Both the position numbers and the translations under genes were made by a program. The notes under the pieces are model-generated. The model had not been told where the DNA came from and ran no database searches. It worked only from the letters and a program-made list of their open reading frames with translations. Of a stretch of DNA of 64,000 bases, positions 8,779-17,687 are shown one piece after another. Positions within the stretch are counted from its first letter, which is position 1. Each line of letters starts with the position of its first letter. The stretch is taken from NCBI RefSeq assembly GCF_000016985.1, contig NC_009633.1:4383539-4447538 (forward strand). Direction: 5' to 3'. The DNA comes from Alkaliphilus metalliredigens QYMF. GTDB taxonomy: Bacteria; Bacillota; Clostridia; Peptostreptococcales; Natronincolaceae.

Positions 8779-8839
8779 ATTTTTCAAACCTACCTTTCTA
8801 ATATATTGGTATTTTAATAATAAGATCGTAAATATCCGG

Positions 8840-8913
8840 CAATGTTATAATCCTAATAACCCACTACAGAGTGCAGCGATTTACACTGCATGTCTTATAA
8901 CGATTAGGATTGC
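8840..8913. repeat. Imperfect palindrome, possible short attC-like site
   Basis: Arms AATCCTAAT and ATTAGGATT enclose two further paired blocks (GTGCAG / CTGCAT region), with TAAC cores inside. TTATAATCCTAAT is shared with the short attC-like site at 7024. Of the non-coding sequence 8779-9100, nothing else was recognised. Confidence 0.35.
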
Positions 8914-9100
8914 ATCTGAAGTTGAAAGAATAATAAGCTAGCCCTTTATAATCATCAATATCAGGTCACATTATTAGTCCATTTACTTATCTTCCTTTCA
9001 ATTTCAGATGTGATTTAGTTGAACGGAACCGATTCTCCACTACCTATGGAGTTTCAATCGATCTCTTTCATCTTGTAAATACTAATAACTTTACATAATT

Positions 9101-9214
9101 TCAAAAGGAGCTCCTCCCAAGTTTTTGTTGTCTTTGTAATCCCGACAGGGATAATTTATTTCTCTGTCTGTAGGCTTCGCCATATTGTTTAAATATATCT
9201 GCGACCTCCATCAT
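9101..9214 (-). pseudogene. IS91-family transposase N-terminal fragment
   Basis: 37 residues starting MMEVADIFKQYGEAYRQRNK, which matches the start of IS91/IS801-type transposases. The following zinc-binding CxxC region is absent and the frame ends at 9101, so this is a relic. Confidence 0.45.
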
Positions 9215-9238
9215 GCTAAACACTCATAAATGAATCCC

Positions 9239-9401
9239 CTACTCAGGGTTATCAGGGACATCAATAATCATCTTTGTGCAATCCTTACAATAATAAGTTT
9301 TTAAATGGTTTATACTTTGCTTTCTCTATCCATTTTAAAGAATATCTATCTCCACTGATGAAACCATGTACCATCTTTTGATGGCAATAGGGGCATTCCA
9401 T
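9239..9401 (-). pseudogene. Zinc-ribbon protein (PF20097-like), frameshifted and shortened
   Basis: Starts MECPYCHQKMVHGFISGDRY (CPxC knuckle, GGAGG 8 nt upstream). Soon after residue 35 the frame must change to give YYCKDCTKMIIDVPDNPE, the matching second CxxC knuckle, ending at 9239. Intact relatives are about 65-75 residues, so the middle is deleted as well. Confidence 0.5.
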
Positions 9402-9557
9402 GAAATATCCCTCCATTTTTCTACTTTTAATAAGTATCAACTGTGATACATGTAATACATCTAATTCGTCATTTAAGGTTAAAAATGCTGTTAAATAAAA
9501 AAATGTACCACATCTTTCATTTATTTCACCTCTAAAAGATAGTACCAAACATATTTT

Positions 9558-9757
9558 TTATTCTCCGTTATATTTTATTTTATTGTATTTACATTCATCA
9601 TCTTTCCATCTTTGGTTAAAGCCTATCATTGTACCGAACATAAGAGCAAGAAAAGTACTTATTAATATACGAAAATACTCATTGTAAGAACAAACTTTAA
9701 CCTACCTTTTCTTCTTTCTTTTTCCCACATTTTAATGAAGTTCTTTTCATTCTTCAA
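9558..9757 (-). pseudogene. Small membrane protein, frameshifted
   Basis: TTG start at 9757 six bases after GGAGGG. It reads KNEKNFIKMWEKERRKGRLK then a hydrophobic start, and a one-base shift near 9655 gives RILISTFLALMFGTMIGFNQ and a charged tail ending 9558. Total length 200 nt is one short of a multiple of three, consistent with a single-base deletion. Confidence 0.4.
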
Positions 9758-9778
9758 CTTAATCCCTCCATACTTTTG

Positions 9779-9889
9779 CTACAGGTTTTCCTCAATTACA
9801 TCGTAAGCGTCAATTATGTCCTCACTGTAAAAAGGGTTATATGCTTTCACAGCATGATCTAGCTTTAGCCATGGTTGATACTTCTTAGT
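9779..9889 (-). pseudogene. ORF remnant without start codon
   Basis: Open frame reading KYQPWLKLDHAVKAYNPFYS...DAYDVIEENL before TAG at 9779, preceded by a stop and no start. It directly precedes the small membrane pseudogene, so it may be the end of an operon partner. The remainder of 9890-9969 shows nothing. Confidence 0.25.
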
Positions 9890-9969
9890 TTTTTATTAAC
9901 TGCATGTTTTTTTAAAATCCTAAAGAAAGTAATGAATTGAATCTCCATAGGTTCCCCCGCGGCTATCGT

Positions 9970-10596
9970 TCAACAAGATGTATCCTTGTTTAACAATCCT
10001 TTGAATATAAACTGACCCCCATCATTGAATAATACCTTGCCATTCTTTATCATCATTGGAATCGGTATTGTATTGAATATAAATATAAAACTATTTATAA
10101 TACCTAAAATATAAAGATAGTAATATATTCCTAAATTCCTTTTAGCATTGAGTAATGCAGTCAACCCTTCAAATCCATTTTGAAATATCCATAGTGAACT
10201 ATTCACAACGCTTTTAAAAATATATGATATCAATGATGCAAAGCTTCCAATCAAGAGAAAATCATGATTTGAGTAATAAATCGCTCCAAATGCAATTATA
10301 GCTATAACTAAATTGAAAGTAATACCTCCTAAGTGAACAAAAGTTCTTTGTAGGACATTGAACTTATTATATTTAATTTCTTCATTTCCACCAACGTGCC
10401 CAAATGGAATTAAAAATTTATTCATTACTATACTTACATGGCCTATCTTAAACTTATGGAGTTCATTTCCAATTCCAATATAAATATTATTAAATTCTTT
10501 TATTCCAGCTAGCCTTGGCATTACGCAATGTCCAATTTCATGTATGAAAACACTTAAATAAAAAATCCCTATGATAGCTAGTATATCTCCCATCAT
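9970..10596 (-). CDS. M50-type membrane metalloprotease
   Basis: 208 residues, about five membrane spans. The zinc motif HEIGH lies in the first span region (LSVFIHEIGHCVMPRLAGI), and the second metal motif near the C-terminus is NDGGQ in place of the usual NPDG. This is the site-2-protease core that cuts within the membrane. The start is placed at 10596 (MMGDIL) after AGGAG. The longer open frame to 10752 merely reads through the adjacent attC-like repeat. The gene occupies a cassette whose upstream boundary is the ACATAAC core at 10639. Confidence 0.7.
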   Translation of the reverse strand: MMGDILAIIGIFYLSVFIHEIGHCVMPRLAGIKEFNNIYIGIGNELHKFKIGHVSIVMNKFLIPFGHVGGNEEIKYNKFNVLQRTFVHLGGITFNLVIAIIAFGAIYYSNHDFLLIGSFASLISYIFKSVVNSSLWIFQNGFEGLTALLNAKRNLGIYYYLYILGIINSFIFIFNTIPIPMMIKNGKVLFNDGGQFIFKGLLNKDTSC

Positions 10597-10638
10597 CTCT
10601 TTTTCTCCTTTACAGCCGCTATCTATGTACAGCCTTTT

Positions 10639-10789
10639 ACATAACGGTCTCATATTTGCAACGCTCCTGAACCGGACCCGCAGAGATCTCCCCCTTTGGT
10701 GGAGCTCCGCTCCCGGTGAAGGGATGTGGTGCACTGACCTTTCCCTTGTCACATGCTTCCAGCACCTTTATACAAATGCATTGTTAGAT
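10639..10789 (-). repeat. attC-like site 10
   Basis: On the minus strand R'' ATCTAAC (fits RYYYAAC) and R' GTTATGT. Arms CAATGCATTTG and CAAATATGAG pair with extrahelical bases. The centre contains GGAGCTCCGCTCCCGGTG and GAACCGGACC, shared with the sites at 11349 and 21169. Confidence 0.75.
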
Positions 10790-10888
10790 GATGTTCAATA
10801 AATTGACCCTAACATTAAAATATGTTTATTTCTAAAACCACTATGATATAATACTAATAATTAAACCTTTAAAGCGAGGTGCCTTATT

Positions 10889-11095
10889 GTGAATATTAAA
10901 GTTACTGTCCTCGTTCAAAAAGAAGATAACTGGTATATTGCTAAATGTATTGAAAATGGTGTTGCTTCACAAGATAAAACTATCGAAGAATCAATTAGTA
11001 ATTTGCGAGAAGCCCTTGAACTGTATTATGAAGACACTACACCAGAAAATATTAATGTCCCTACTTTCTTGACTACCATGGAGATTGGGCTATAA
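10889..11095 (+). CDS. hicB: HicB-type antitoxin
   Basis: 68 residues with the HicB partial RNase-H-like fold pattern: VTVLVQKEDNWYIAKCIENG, then TIEESISNLREALELYYED. It should bind and neutralise HicA and repress its own operon. GTG start at 10889 after GAGGTG. A TATAAT box at 10847-10852 supplies a dedicated promoter. It is one of very few cassette genes on the plus strand. Its stop overlaps the hicA start by one base. Confidence 0.8.
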   Translation: MNIKVTVLVQKEDNWYIAKCIENGVASQDKTIEESISNLREALELYYEDTTPENINVPTFLTTMEIGL

Positions 11096-11321
11096 TGAGT
11101 TCTAAATATCCCGTATTATCACCTAATAAAATTATTAAAGCTTTAGAAAAAATTGATTTTCAGAAAGTTTCTCAAAAGGAAGCCATGCAAAATATAAGAA
11201 GTTAGACATTCCTACAAGAGTAGTGATTATACCTATGCATGATGAAATTGCAAAAGGGACCTTAAAAAGTATTTTAGAGCAAGCTGATATACAACTTGAT
11301 GAATTCTTAAATATTTTATAG
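11095..11321 (+). pseudogene. hicA: HicA mRNA interferase toxin, one-base frameshift
   Basis: Starts MSSKYPVLSPNKIIKALEKI...QKVSQK, then goes out of frame and stops early at codon 37. Adding one A in the run before GGAAGCC restores GSHAKYKKLDIPTRVVIIPM and continues to LDEFLNIL at 11321. The catalytic His of HicA (GSH) is therefore only in the restored frame. The span is 227 nt, one short of 228. The antitoxin is intact, so the toxin looks inactivated. Confidence 0.8.
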
Positions 11322-11348
11322 TAACTCATTCTTAGGAATGAGTTTTTT
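11322..11348 (+). terminator. hicBA terminator
   Basis: AACTCATTC / GAATGAGTT hairpin followed by TTTTT, directly after the hicA stop and abutting the next attC-like site. Confidence 0.8.
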
Positions 11349-11498
11349 CATACCGGTCGCGCATTTGCAACGTCCCTGCACCGGACCCACGGAGACTCTC
11401 CCCCTTGGCGGAGCTTCGCTCCCGGTGAAGGGATGTGGTGCTCTGACCTTTTCCTTGGCACTTGCTTCTAGCACCTTTATGCAAATGTATTGTTATAG
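11349..11498 (-). repeat. attC-like site 9
   Basis: R'' CCTATAAC at 11492-11499 on the minus strand, arm CAATACATTTGC paired with GCAAATGCGCG. The R' side reads GGTATGA rather than GTTAxxx, so it is mutated. The centre is nearly the same as in sites 10 and 3. Confidence 0.7.
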
Positions 11499-11545
11499 GT
11501 AGTGATGACGCTTTTTACCTCTACAATCCTTCGCATAAAAAAAAT
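11492..11545. repeat. Cassette-end homology block, copy 1
   Basis: TTATAGGTAGTGATGACG and the next 30 bp recur at 21310-21362, although the genes of the two cassettes differ. Confidence 0.55.
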
Positions 11546-11554
11546 GATATATCT

Positions 11555-11692
11555 TTAAACATTAGTTAATATGCCAAATAAAACGAGTCCTAGAAAAACA
11601 GAAAAAATCACTTTATGTATTAACTTTAATTTATCCCACTTTTTAAGAGGAACTTCTAAAATTTCAAATAAAATATCTAAGATTGCACTCAT
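11555..11692 (-). CDS. 45-residue membrane peptide
   Basis: MSAILDILFEILEVPLKKWD, a charged stretch, then the hydrophobic segment IFSVFLGLVLFGILTNV. GAGAGGAG precedes the ATG at 11692. It follows the 86-residue membrane protein in the same cassette. Function unknown. Confidence 0.5.
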   Translation of the reverse strand: MSAILDILFEILEVPLKKWDKLKLIHKVIFSVFLGLVLFGILTNV

Positions 11693-11795
11693 ACAAATCA
11701 CTCCTCTCATTTCCCTATATTTAAGCAAATTAATTTTGTATAATCCATTTGTTTAGGATAAACAGATATTTTATCATCATTAAATAAAACTATAA

Positions 11796-12056
11796 TTAGC
11801 GAGTTTTGTTTGGTACATATACTAGGTACATATAAGAAAATAATATAAATACCCCTACTGGATTTTTAGAAATGAGAATTTCATATTTGTATGTCATAAT
11901 GAAAAATAGAGTTAATGTTATAGTAAGTAGTGTTACTTTATATTTAATAATGCCAAAAATGTTAACCAATTTGTCCTTGTAATGAAATACTCTGTTAAAT
12001 AGATATAATATTAAGATTGCAGTTGACGCAGGTAACATCATCGAAAACAGTTCCAT
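11796..12056 (-). CDS. Small membrane protein
   Basis: About 86 residues with three hydrophobic stretches and a short basic tail (VPNKTR). ATG 12056 is better placed relative to AAGGAT than the GTG at 12065. It shares the cassette with the 45-residue peptide. No family is recognised. Confidence 0.5.
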   Translation of the reverse strand: MELFSMMLPASTAILILYLFNRVFHYKDKLVNIFGIIKYKVTLLTITLTLFFIMTYKYEILISKNPVGVFILFSYMYLVYVPNKTR

Positions 12057-12153
12057 ACTAAACACATCCTTTCAAAATACTAAAACATTGCTTTAAATCT
12101 TTCGTATTTTTAATCAAATAAGCCACAAATAATTTGTATAACATATTACCTAT

Positions 12154-12223
12154 CTTCAAAACACTACTTTCTTTATTAAACAATACCCTAAAAAACAACC
12201 CCGATATCATCATTGCCTATAAC
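12154..12223. repeat. Cassette-start homology block, copy 1
   Basis: About 70 bp, including CCCGATATCATCATTGCCTA, repeated with a few differences at 21988-22057. Both end at the same CCTATAAC crossover core. Confidence 0.65.
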
Positions 12224-12342
12224 GGTCTCGCCATTCCCGACACTCATTGACCCCGAAGACGTGCGCTACAGAGTGAGTGTGGTCTGGCATACTTCTTAAT
12301 CTTTCCCTTCCAGACCAGTTAGTGGGAATGGGCGTGTTAGCT
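12217..12342 (-). repeat. attC-like site 8
   Basis: R'' AGCTAAC (12336-12342) and R' GTTATAG. Arms CCATTCCCACTA and GTCGGGAATGG pair, and an inner pair GGTCTGG/CCAGACC closes the loop. Shortest of the complete sites (126 bp). Confidence 0.75.
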
Positions 12343-12366
12343 GACGGCTTCTTTTCTATACAAAAA

Positions 12367-13035
12367 CTATTCCTTGCCTGCTATCTCTAATTCCAGTCTT
12401 GTAAAGAAGTCATCCATTATTTTTAATCTATTATTACCAATCTTTCTTCCCATTTGGGTATATAGCTTTTCAGGGATTTTTTTTAATTTAACTTCATATT
12501 CAATAAAAGGTGTATGCTTTGATACATCCTTTAACCTTCCATTCTCACTTGTATTTATATCCATATATTCATTAAGCGGTTTATTTTTTGATATGCATTG
12601 CCCAAATTGTCCTGCCATCATAAATGTACGAGCAATACCTATGGCTCCTATAGCATCTAATTTGTCAGCATCAAAAAGTATCTTAGCCTCTATTGTCTTA
12701 GGTTCATGTCCACTCCTATATCTATGTGTAATAATACAATGCTTTATTTCTTCTATTTTCTCCTCTTCATAATCTAGATTTATTAGTATCTTTTCTGCCA
12801 TCTTGCCACCTAAAACAGCATGATCAATTTCTCCAATTTTATCTTGACTTTCTATAACTCTTGCTACATCATGTAATAATGCTGCTGGGATTAGAACATC
12901 TAAATCAACGTTTTCTTCATGCTCAGATAAATAAATGCACAAACTATGTACTCTCATAACATGATCAAGATTATGTGCTGAGCATGATAATTCCTTTTCA
13001 ACAATTTCTTTTATTTTTTCAATTTTTGTTTTCAT
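12367..13035 (-). CDS. HD-domain phosphohydrolase
   Basis: 222 residues. Metal-site residues are in SAHNLDHVMRVHSL, LLHDVAR (the HD pair) and IDHAVLGG, followed by ITHRYRSG and LFDADKLDAIGAIGIART. The arrangement is like E. coli YedJ and related HD hydrolases acting on phosphorylated nucleotides or similar small molecules. The start is set at 13035 (MKTKIEK). The longer open frame to 13197 is read-through of the attC-like repeat. Sole gene of its cassette, whose ends are AGCTAAC/GTTAGCT. Confidence 0.85.
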   Translation of the reverse strand: MKTKIEKIKEIVEKELSCSAHNLDHVMRVHSLCIYLSEHEENVDLDVLIPAALLHDVARVIESQDKIGEIDHAVLGGKMAEKILINLDYEEEKIEEIKHCIITHRYRSGHEPKTIEAKILFDADKLDAIGAIGIARTFMMAGQFGQCISKNKPLNEYMDINTSENGRLKDVSKHTPFIEYEVKLKKIPEKLYTQMGRKIGNNRLKIMDDFFTRLELEIAGKE

Positions 13036-13080
13036 TCCTTGAAGCTTCCTTCCTATATCTAGTTTTGTAAAATTGCTGTT

Positions 13081-13256
13081 AGCTAACGTTTCTGGCATTC
13101 CCGACACCTTTGAACTGGACCCCAAAGGAATATCCCTTGGCGGTGCTTGCCACCCAGTGAGAAGGTATGGTGCTGACCTTACTTCCTGACGATGCATACA
13201 GAGACTCTCTTCCTGACGTCACTTCTTGCACCCCTGCGGGAATGGTCATGTTAGTT
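13081..13256 (-). repeat. attC-like site 7
   Basis: R'' CAACTAAC (13250-13257) and R' GTTAGCT (13081-13087). Arms CCATTCCCGC / GTCGGGAATG pair. The centre has TGAACTGGACC and GGTGCTTG..CACCCAGTGA, shared with the sites at 19555, 20360 and 23872. Confidence 0.75.
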
Positions 13257-13318
13257 GATGCCACAACCTGCCTCACTCTCTAATGGCATATTAAAATAGA
13301 TGATGCGAACTAAACATT

Positions 13319-13753
13319 CTATTTTTTAAAAGGATTTATGATCCTTTTTTTAAATTTATCAATAGTAGTTTCAAGTAATGATTCCTTAAGGTTCTCAGGT
13401 TTAATACTCGTTATCTCCCATGAATTCCTAGTACATATATCCATGATTTCGTGTACTATGCTTCTACTCTCACTATTTTCAGCTCCCCAGCTATACATAA
13501 GCGTTCCGTCTTTTCCTCCACTAGCAACCAGTTCTATCTCTACCTTATTGTCATTAATAAATTTAAAAATAATTACTGACATAAGCGTTGATGAGATTCT
13601 AAAATAATAATTTTCTCTCATCAACACTACTATATCTCCTGACTCGTACATATATGGCTTATCTGCATGATATCCATCTTCATACTTATATAAAGCATCA
13701 CTTATTTTTTGAATCTCTTCTCCTTCTATAACTAACTCAGCTACCTTCATCAT
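13319..13753 (-). CDS. Hypothetical cytoplasmic protein
   Basis: 144 residues, mixed alpha/beta, with VELVASGGKDGTLMYSWGAE near the middle and a basic C-terminus (KKRIINPFKK). No signal peptide or membrane span, and no family is recognised. Cassette gene carried in the unit TCAACTAAC...GTTAGTTGA, the unit invaded by the group II intron just upstream. Confidence 0.5.
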   Translation of the reverse strand: MMKVAELVIEGEEIQKISDALYKYEDGYHADKPYMYESGDIVVLMRENYYFRISSTLMSVIIFKFINDNKVEIELVASGGKDGTLMYSWGAENSESRSIVHEIMDICTRNSWEITSIKPENLKESLLETTIDKFKKRIINPFKK

Positions 13754-13987
13754 ATATCTCCCCTAAAATTCTTTATTATATATAATCTAAAAATAAATTT
13801 TGATTTGTTTCACAATTTTCATCTAATGTTTAGTAGCATCAAACAAACCAATTGGCCCCAACGCCCTCCCCCGATATTGTGGGTCGGGTAAGTCAGAGGG
13901 ATTACTCCCTCGTTCTCCCCTAAGAACCGTACTTGACACTTTCACGTCATACGGCTCAAGTTATCTATGACTAACCAATGCCAATAG

Positions 13988-15047
13988 TTAGCGAGCTTTT
14001 CTTTTCAAATAATATGAATCATATTCTTCTAGATACGGATTGGCATCAAATTTTATTAAAATATGTCTTTTAATTTTAAAGTCACTTGCAAATAGTAAGG
14101 TTGCGTTTTCTGATTTGAAAATCCAATCTCTTGTTTTGATTTGTGCAAAGTATTTGCTTTTCCTCCATTTTTTAGGTTTCATGGGGTGCCTTCTCTTTGC
14201 CCATAGCCACAGGTATCTAAAAATATTTTTGTCTAGGGTTTGAAATGTCTTCTTTGCACAGACATGGTTATGATAATTGCACCATCCCCTTATGATTTGA
14301 TTCAATCTATATATTAGTATTTCTTGTTTCTGCATTATATTGATTCGTATGGTTTCCTTTATTTTTCTGGTTATTTTTTTAAGGGATTTTGCTGATGGCT
14401 TTATGATGAGCTTGTCTTTATGCTTTTTATAATTCCATCCTAGATAATCAAAACCTTCTTCAATATGAGTAATCTTTGTCTTTTCTTTTGATAACTCAAG
14501 TCCTCTTTCCTCTAAGAACCCTTCTATCAGTATCTTGATTTCTTCTAAAACTTCCTTGCTTCTTGCTGTTATTATGAAATCATCGGCATATACATTCACA
14601 TTTACTTTCTCTTTGTTATACTGTCTATCTACTGTTCCTACGCTGTTTGTCCAATATTTCTTCTTCAACATTGTCGCCATTCCATTCAGGGCGATGTTTG
14701 CAAGTGTTGGCGAAATGATACCTCCTTGGGGTGTGCCCTGCCCTGTCGGATACAGATTGTTTTTAAAGGTATAACCTGCTTTTAAAAATTGGTTTAGTAC
14801 CCTTTTATTCATGATTATATTCTTCAGTAGCCAATTGTGGGAGATGTTATCAAAACAACCTTTGATGTCTCCTTCAAGCACCCATTCTGATGAGTGTTTG
14901 TATGCTAGACATTTAAACAAGTGTTCATTTGCATCCTTTGTACTTCTAAATTTTCTGAATCCAAAACTTGTTTTGTCTAGAATTGATTCTGACACAGGGT
15001 CTAAACATAGTAGATGCAATGCTTGCATTGCTCTGTCGTGAAATGTT
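13988..15047 (-). pseudogene. ltrA: Group II intron reverse transcriptase, C-terminal part
   Basis: Reads TFHDRAMQALHLLCLDPV onward, with the RT motifs GTPQGGIISPTLANIAL and YADD, then the maturase (X) domain up to LEEYDSYYLKRKAR. The expected C-terminal HNH endonuclease is absent, so it may be an endonuclease-minus type or truncated. The N-terminal part lies at 17730-18122. The ORF was split by the transposon between RPLGIPT and FHDRAMQ. Confidence 0.85.
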
Positions 15048-15363
15048 GGCAGGGTCAGCACGAATTACACAAAAACTCAATCCCCTTTTAGGAAGTCTTA
15101 CAATTACTCATCCATTTCATCCTTTATGTGGACAAAATTATGACATCCTTGAAGTAAAAAAATTCAACGGTTTGCAAAGATATTCTTTGCGTACGGATTC
15201 TGGTGTCATATGTGTCCCTGAGTCTTGGACGGATCGGCAAATACACAAGCTGGATTCTCACATGACTCATTTTGATGCATTCACCCTAAAAGAATTAGCT
15301 CAACTTCTTCAAAGCTTAGAAGTATCCGTAAATCCTTTTGACAAATCTAAGCAAGAGGAATAA
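15043..15363 (+). CDS. DUF5372-like accessory protein of the recombinase unit
   Basis: About 106 residues containing ITHPFHPLCGQNYDILEV and GVICVPESWTDRQ, the pattern of DUF5372 proteins found beside y4bA-type recombinases. The ATG used (15043) lies in intron sequence outside the element. The native start may be a non-ATG codon further in. Role unknown. Confidence 0.5.
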   Translation: MLAGSARITQKLNPLLGSLTITHPFHPLCGQNYDILEVKKFNGLQRYSLRTDSGVICVPESWTDRQIHKLDSHMTHFDAFTLKELAQLLQSLEVSVNPFDKSKQEE

Positions 15364-15491
15364 ATCTTACTATGACTACTAATGCTATTAATGAATTGAA
15401 AATACTTCCACCTTAGAGTTCAAAGGGGGTACGTCACAAATACTACACCTGTTGTCCTCAATAAATACTGTGATTTGTAGAAAGGATGCTT

Positions 15492-15986
15492 ATGATGTCT
15501 AGTCCAACATTAATAGCTTTAGTAGGGAATGATGTTTGTAGGGCAGACGAACTTGTTACTATTGTTGCAAATTTAGTTCGTTCTTGTCTGGCTGCAATGC
15601 ATAAGGAGGAACAAGAACATAATGATATCAACATCGAAAGTGAGAGCAGAACACTTGAATCGAATGGCGATTGTTTATATCCGACAATCAACTTTGACCC
15701 AAGTTCGTTACAATCAAGAGAGCACCCAACGCCAATATGCACTTCAGGAGAAAGCTTTAAACCTTGGGTGGACCCAGGAACAAATTCAGATCATCGACGA
15801 AGACCTTGGAATTTCAGGTTCGGGGCGATCCCTTCGACAGGGATTTCAGCAACTCGTCGCACAAGTCTCTTTGGGTCAAGTTGGAGCCATTTTTGGTCTC
15901 GAGATTTCCCGACTAGCACGCTCTTGTGCAGATCTCCTGAGGCTTTTGGAACTCTGTGCGCTATTCAACACAATTGTAGTGGATGA
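15492..15986 (+). CDS. Small ORF upstream of the serine recombinase
   Basis: ATG at 15492 after AAAGGA. The first 45 codons (MMSSPTLIALVGNDVCRADE...VANLVRSCLAAMHK) look native. Beyond about 15620 it runs through the recombinase gene in another frame and is probably not meaningful, so the natural end is uncertain. Confidence 0.3.
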   Translation: MMSSPTLIALVGNDVCRADELVTIVANLVRSCLAAMHKEEQEHNDINIESESRTLESNGDCLYPTINFDPSSLQSREHPTPICTSGESFKPWVDPGTNSDHRRRPWNFRFGAIPSTGISATRRTSLFGSSWSHFWSRDFPTSTLLCRSPEAFGTLCAIQHNCSG

Positions 15987-17679
15987 AGACGGCATCTATG
16001 ATCTTAGCGATTTTAACGACCGTCTCATTCTTGGATTCAAAGGGACAATGAGTGAAGCTGAACTGCATTTTCTTCGTTCCCGCATGCTCGGTGGGAAGAA
16101 GAATAAAGCTAAAAAGGGTACACTGCGTTTTCCGCTACCTGTAGGTTATGTCTACGATATTGATGGTCAAACAGCTCTAGATCCTGACGAAGAGGTCCAA
16201 ATTGCTGTGCGCAATGTCTTCCACGCTTTTCAAGCCAGTGGCAGTGCTTATGGTGTCGTCAAGTTTTTTGCTAAAAACACGCTTCGTTTTCCTAAACGAG
16301 CTTATGGAGGCGCATGGGCTGGGAAACTTGTTTGGGGAACTCTTACCCACAGCCGAGTTCTCGGAATTTTGTATAATCCAAGCTATGCTGGAGCTTATGT
16401 ATATGGGCGCTATCATGATCAGAAGAGTGTAGATCCTCAGGGGTTATTTATCCACCATACCATTCGTCTACCTATGGAACAATGGGAAGTCCTTATCCCT
16501 GATCATCATCCGGCCTATATTACATGGGAAAACTACGAAAAAAATCTCAAACAGCTGCAGAATAATCGTACCAATCTTGAGCGAAGTGGTCCAGCTCGAG
16601 AAGGTACTGCTCTACTTCAGGGTGTGGTGCTGTGTGGGAAATGTGGCCGGCGCATGACTGTTCGCTATACGGGCAATGGTGGTATTTATCCTGTATATGA
16701 ATGTAAAGGAAGGTGGGAGCATGGTCTTCGAGCTACATGCACCACAGTTCCAGCTACAATAATCGATCAAGTTGTCACAACCAGGCTTATGCAAATCATT
16801 CAACCAGCAGAATTGGACCTTGCCCTTAAAGTCACGGATAAACTGTTAAAAGGAGAAGATGATGCCGATAAAGGATGGTCTTTGTCTTTGGAACGTGCAA
16901 AGTATGAAGCTAACCGTGCAGAACGCCAGTACCAGCAAGTAGAGCCTGAAAATCGTTTAGTTGCACGCAGCCTCGAAGCTCGATGGAACGAAAAACTTAC
17001 AGAGTTAGCGCAAATTCAAGAGCAATATGCACAATACAAATCTCGTCAAAGTTGGCAACCTACTGAAGAAGATAAAGCTCAAATTCTTTCTTTGGCAAAA
17101 GAATTGCCTCGTATTTGGTATGCAGCTACTACTACAGCTAAAGATCGAAAACGTATATTGCGGATGCTCCTTGAAGATATCACTATATTTGCAGAAGCAA
17201 GACAATCTGATATTCGGCTGGGTCTACGATGGAGAAATCAATCTCATGAAGAAATTAATGCTACAAAACCTCTGCCGAAATCAATGGCTCGCAAACACAC
17301 GTCAGAAACGGTAGAACAGGTCCGAAAATTATCTGATACAATGACTGACAGTCAAATTGCAGATTACTTCAACGAATCCGGCCACCATACACCAGAAGGA
17401 AAATTGTTTACAGTCGATTCCATCAAGTGGATTCGATATTCACACAAGATAAAAAGGCTTTCTATGCAACAGCAAGGGTTATCTGTAAAAGATGTAGCCG
17501 AACAATTCAATGTCGCACCTGGTGTCGTCTATTACTGGATTAAACATGGTATTTTAGAGGCAAAAAAATTCGCTCCAGGTTGGCCTTGGAATATTCAATT
17601 AGATAAACAAAAAGAAATAGAATTGAGAGAATGGGTTCAAAAGTCGGGACACTTGTCAAAAATGACACAGGGTCTCTGA
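15622..17679 (+). CDS. Large serine recombinase
   Basis: 685 residues. N-terminal resolvase domain with nucleophile Ser near residue 23 (VYIRQSTLT), DEDLGISGSG, and GLEISRLARS (catalytic Arg region). Then a recombinase domain (residues about 175-290), a zinc-ribbon CGKCGRRM, a coiled-coil region, and a C-terminal helix-turn-helix-like segment (LSVKDVAEQFNVAPGVVYYW). It should cut and rejoin DNA to move its element. The frame is complete. Confidence 0.85.
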   Translation: MISTSKVRAEHLNRMAIVYIRQSTLTQVRYNQESTQRQYALQEKALNLGWTQEQIQIIDEDLGISGSGRSLRQGFQQLVAQVSLGQVGAIFGLEISRLARSCADLLRLLELCALFNTIVVDEDGIYDLSDFNDRLILGFKGTMSEAELHFLRSRMLGGKKNKAKKGTLRFPLPVGYVYDIDGQTALDPDEEVQIAVRNVFHAFQASGSAYGVVKFFAKNTLRFPKRAYGGAWAGKLVWGTLTHSRVLGILYNPSYAGAYVYGRYHDQKSVDPQGLFIHHTIRLPMEQWEVLIPDHHPAYITWENYEKNLKQLQNNRTNLERSGPAREGTALLQGVVLCGKCGRRMTVRYTGNGGIYPVYECKGRWEHGLRATCTTVPATIIDQVVTTRLMQIIQPAELDLALKVTDKLLKGEDDADKGWSLSLERAKYEANRAERQYQQVEPENRLVARSLEARWNEKLTELAQIQEQYAQYKSRQSWQPTEEDKAQILSLAKELPRIWYAATTTAKDRKRILRMLLEDITIFAEARQSDIRLGLRWRNQSHEEINATKPLPKSMARKHTSETVEQVRKLSDTMTDSQIADYFNESGHHTPEGKLFTVDSIKWIRYSHKIKRLSMQQQGLSVKDVAEQFNVAPGVVYYWIKHGILEAKKFAPGWPWNIQLDKQKEIELREWVQKSGHLSKMTQGL

Positions 17680-17687
17680 AGAACTTT

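Noticed and set aside
11571-11756. Plus-strand frame of 61 codons
   Set aside because: Antisense to the 45-residue membrane peptide, which has the better start and composition.
12367-13197. N-terminal extensions of the HD, M50 and methyltransferase genes
   Set aside because: The extra codons translate attC-like repeats; better ribosome binding sites lie at internal starts.
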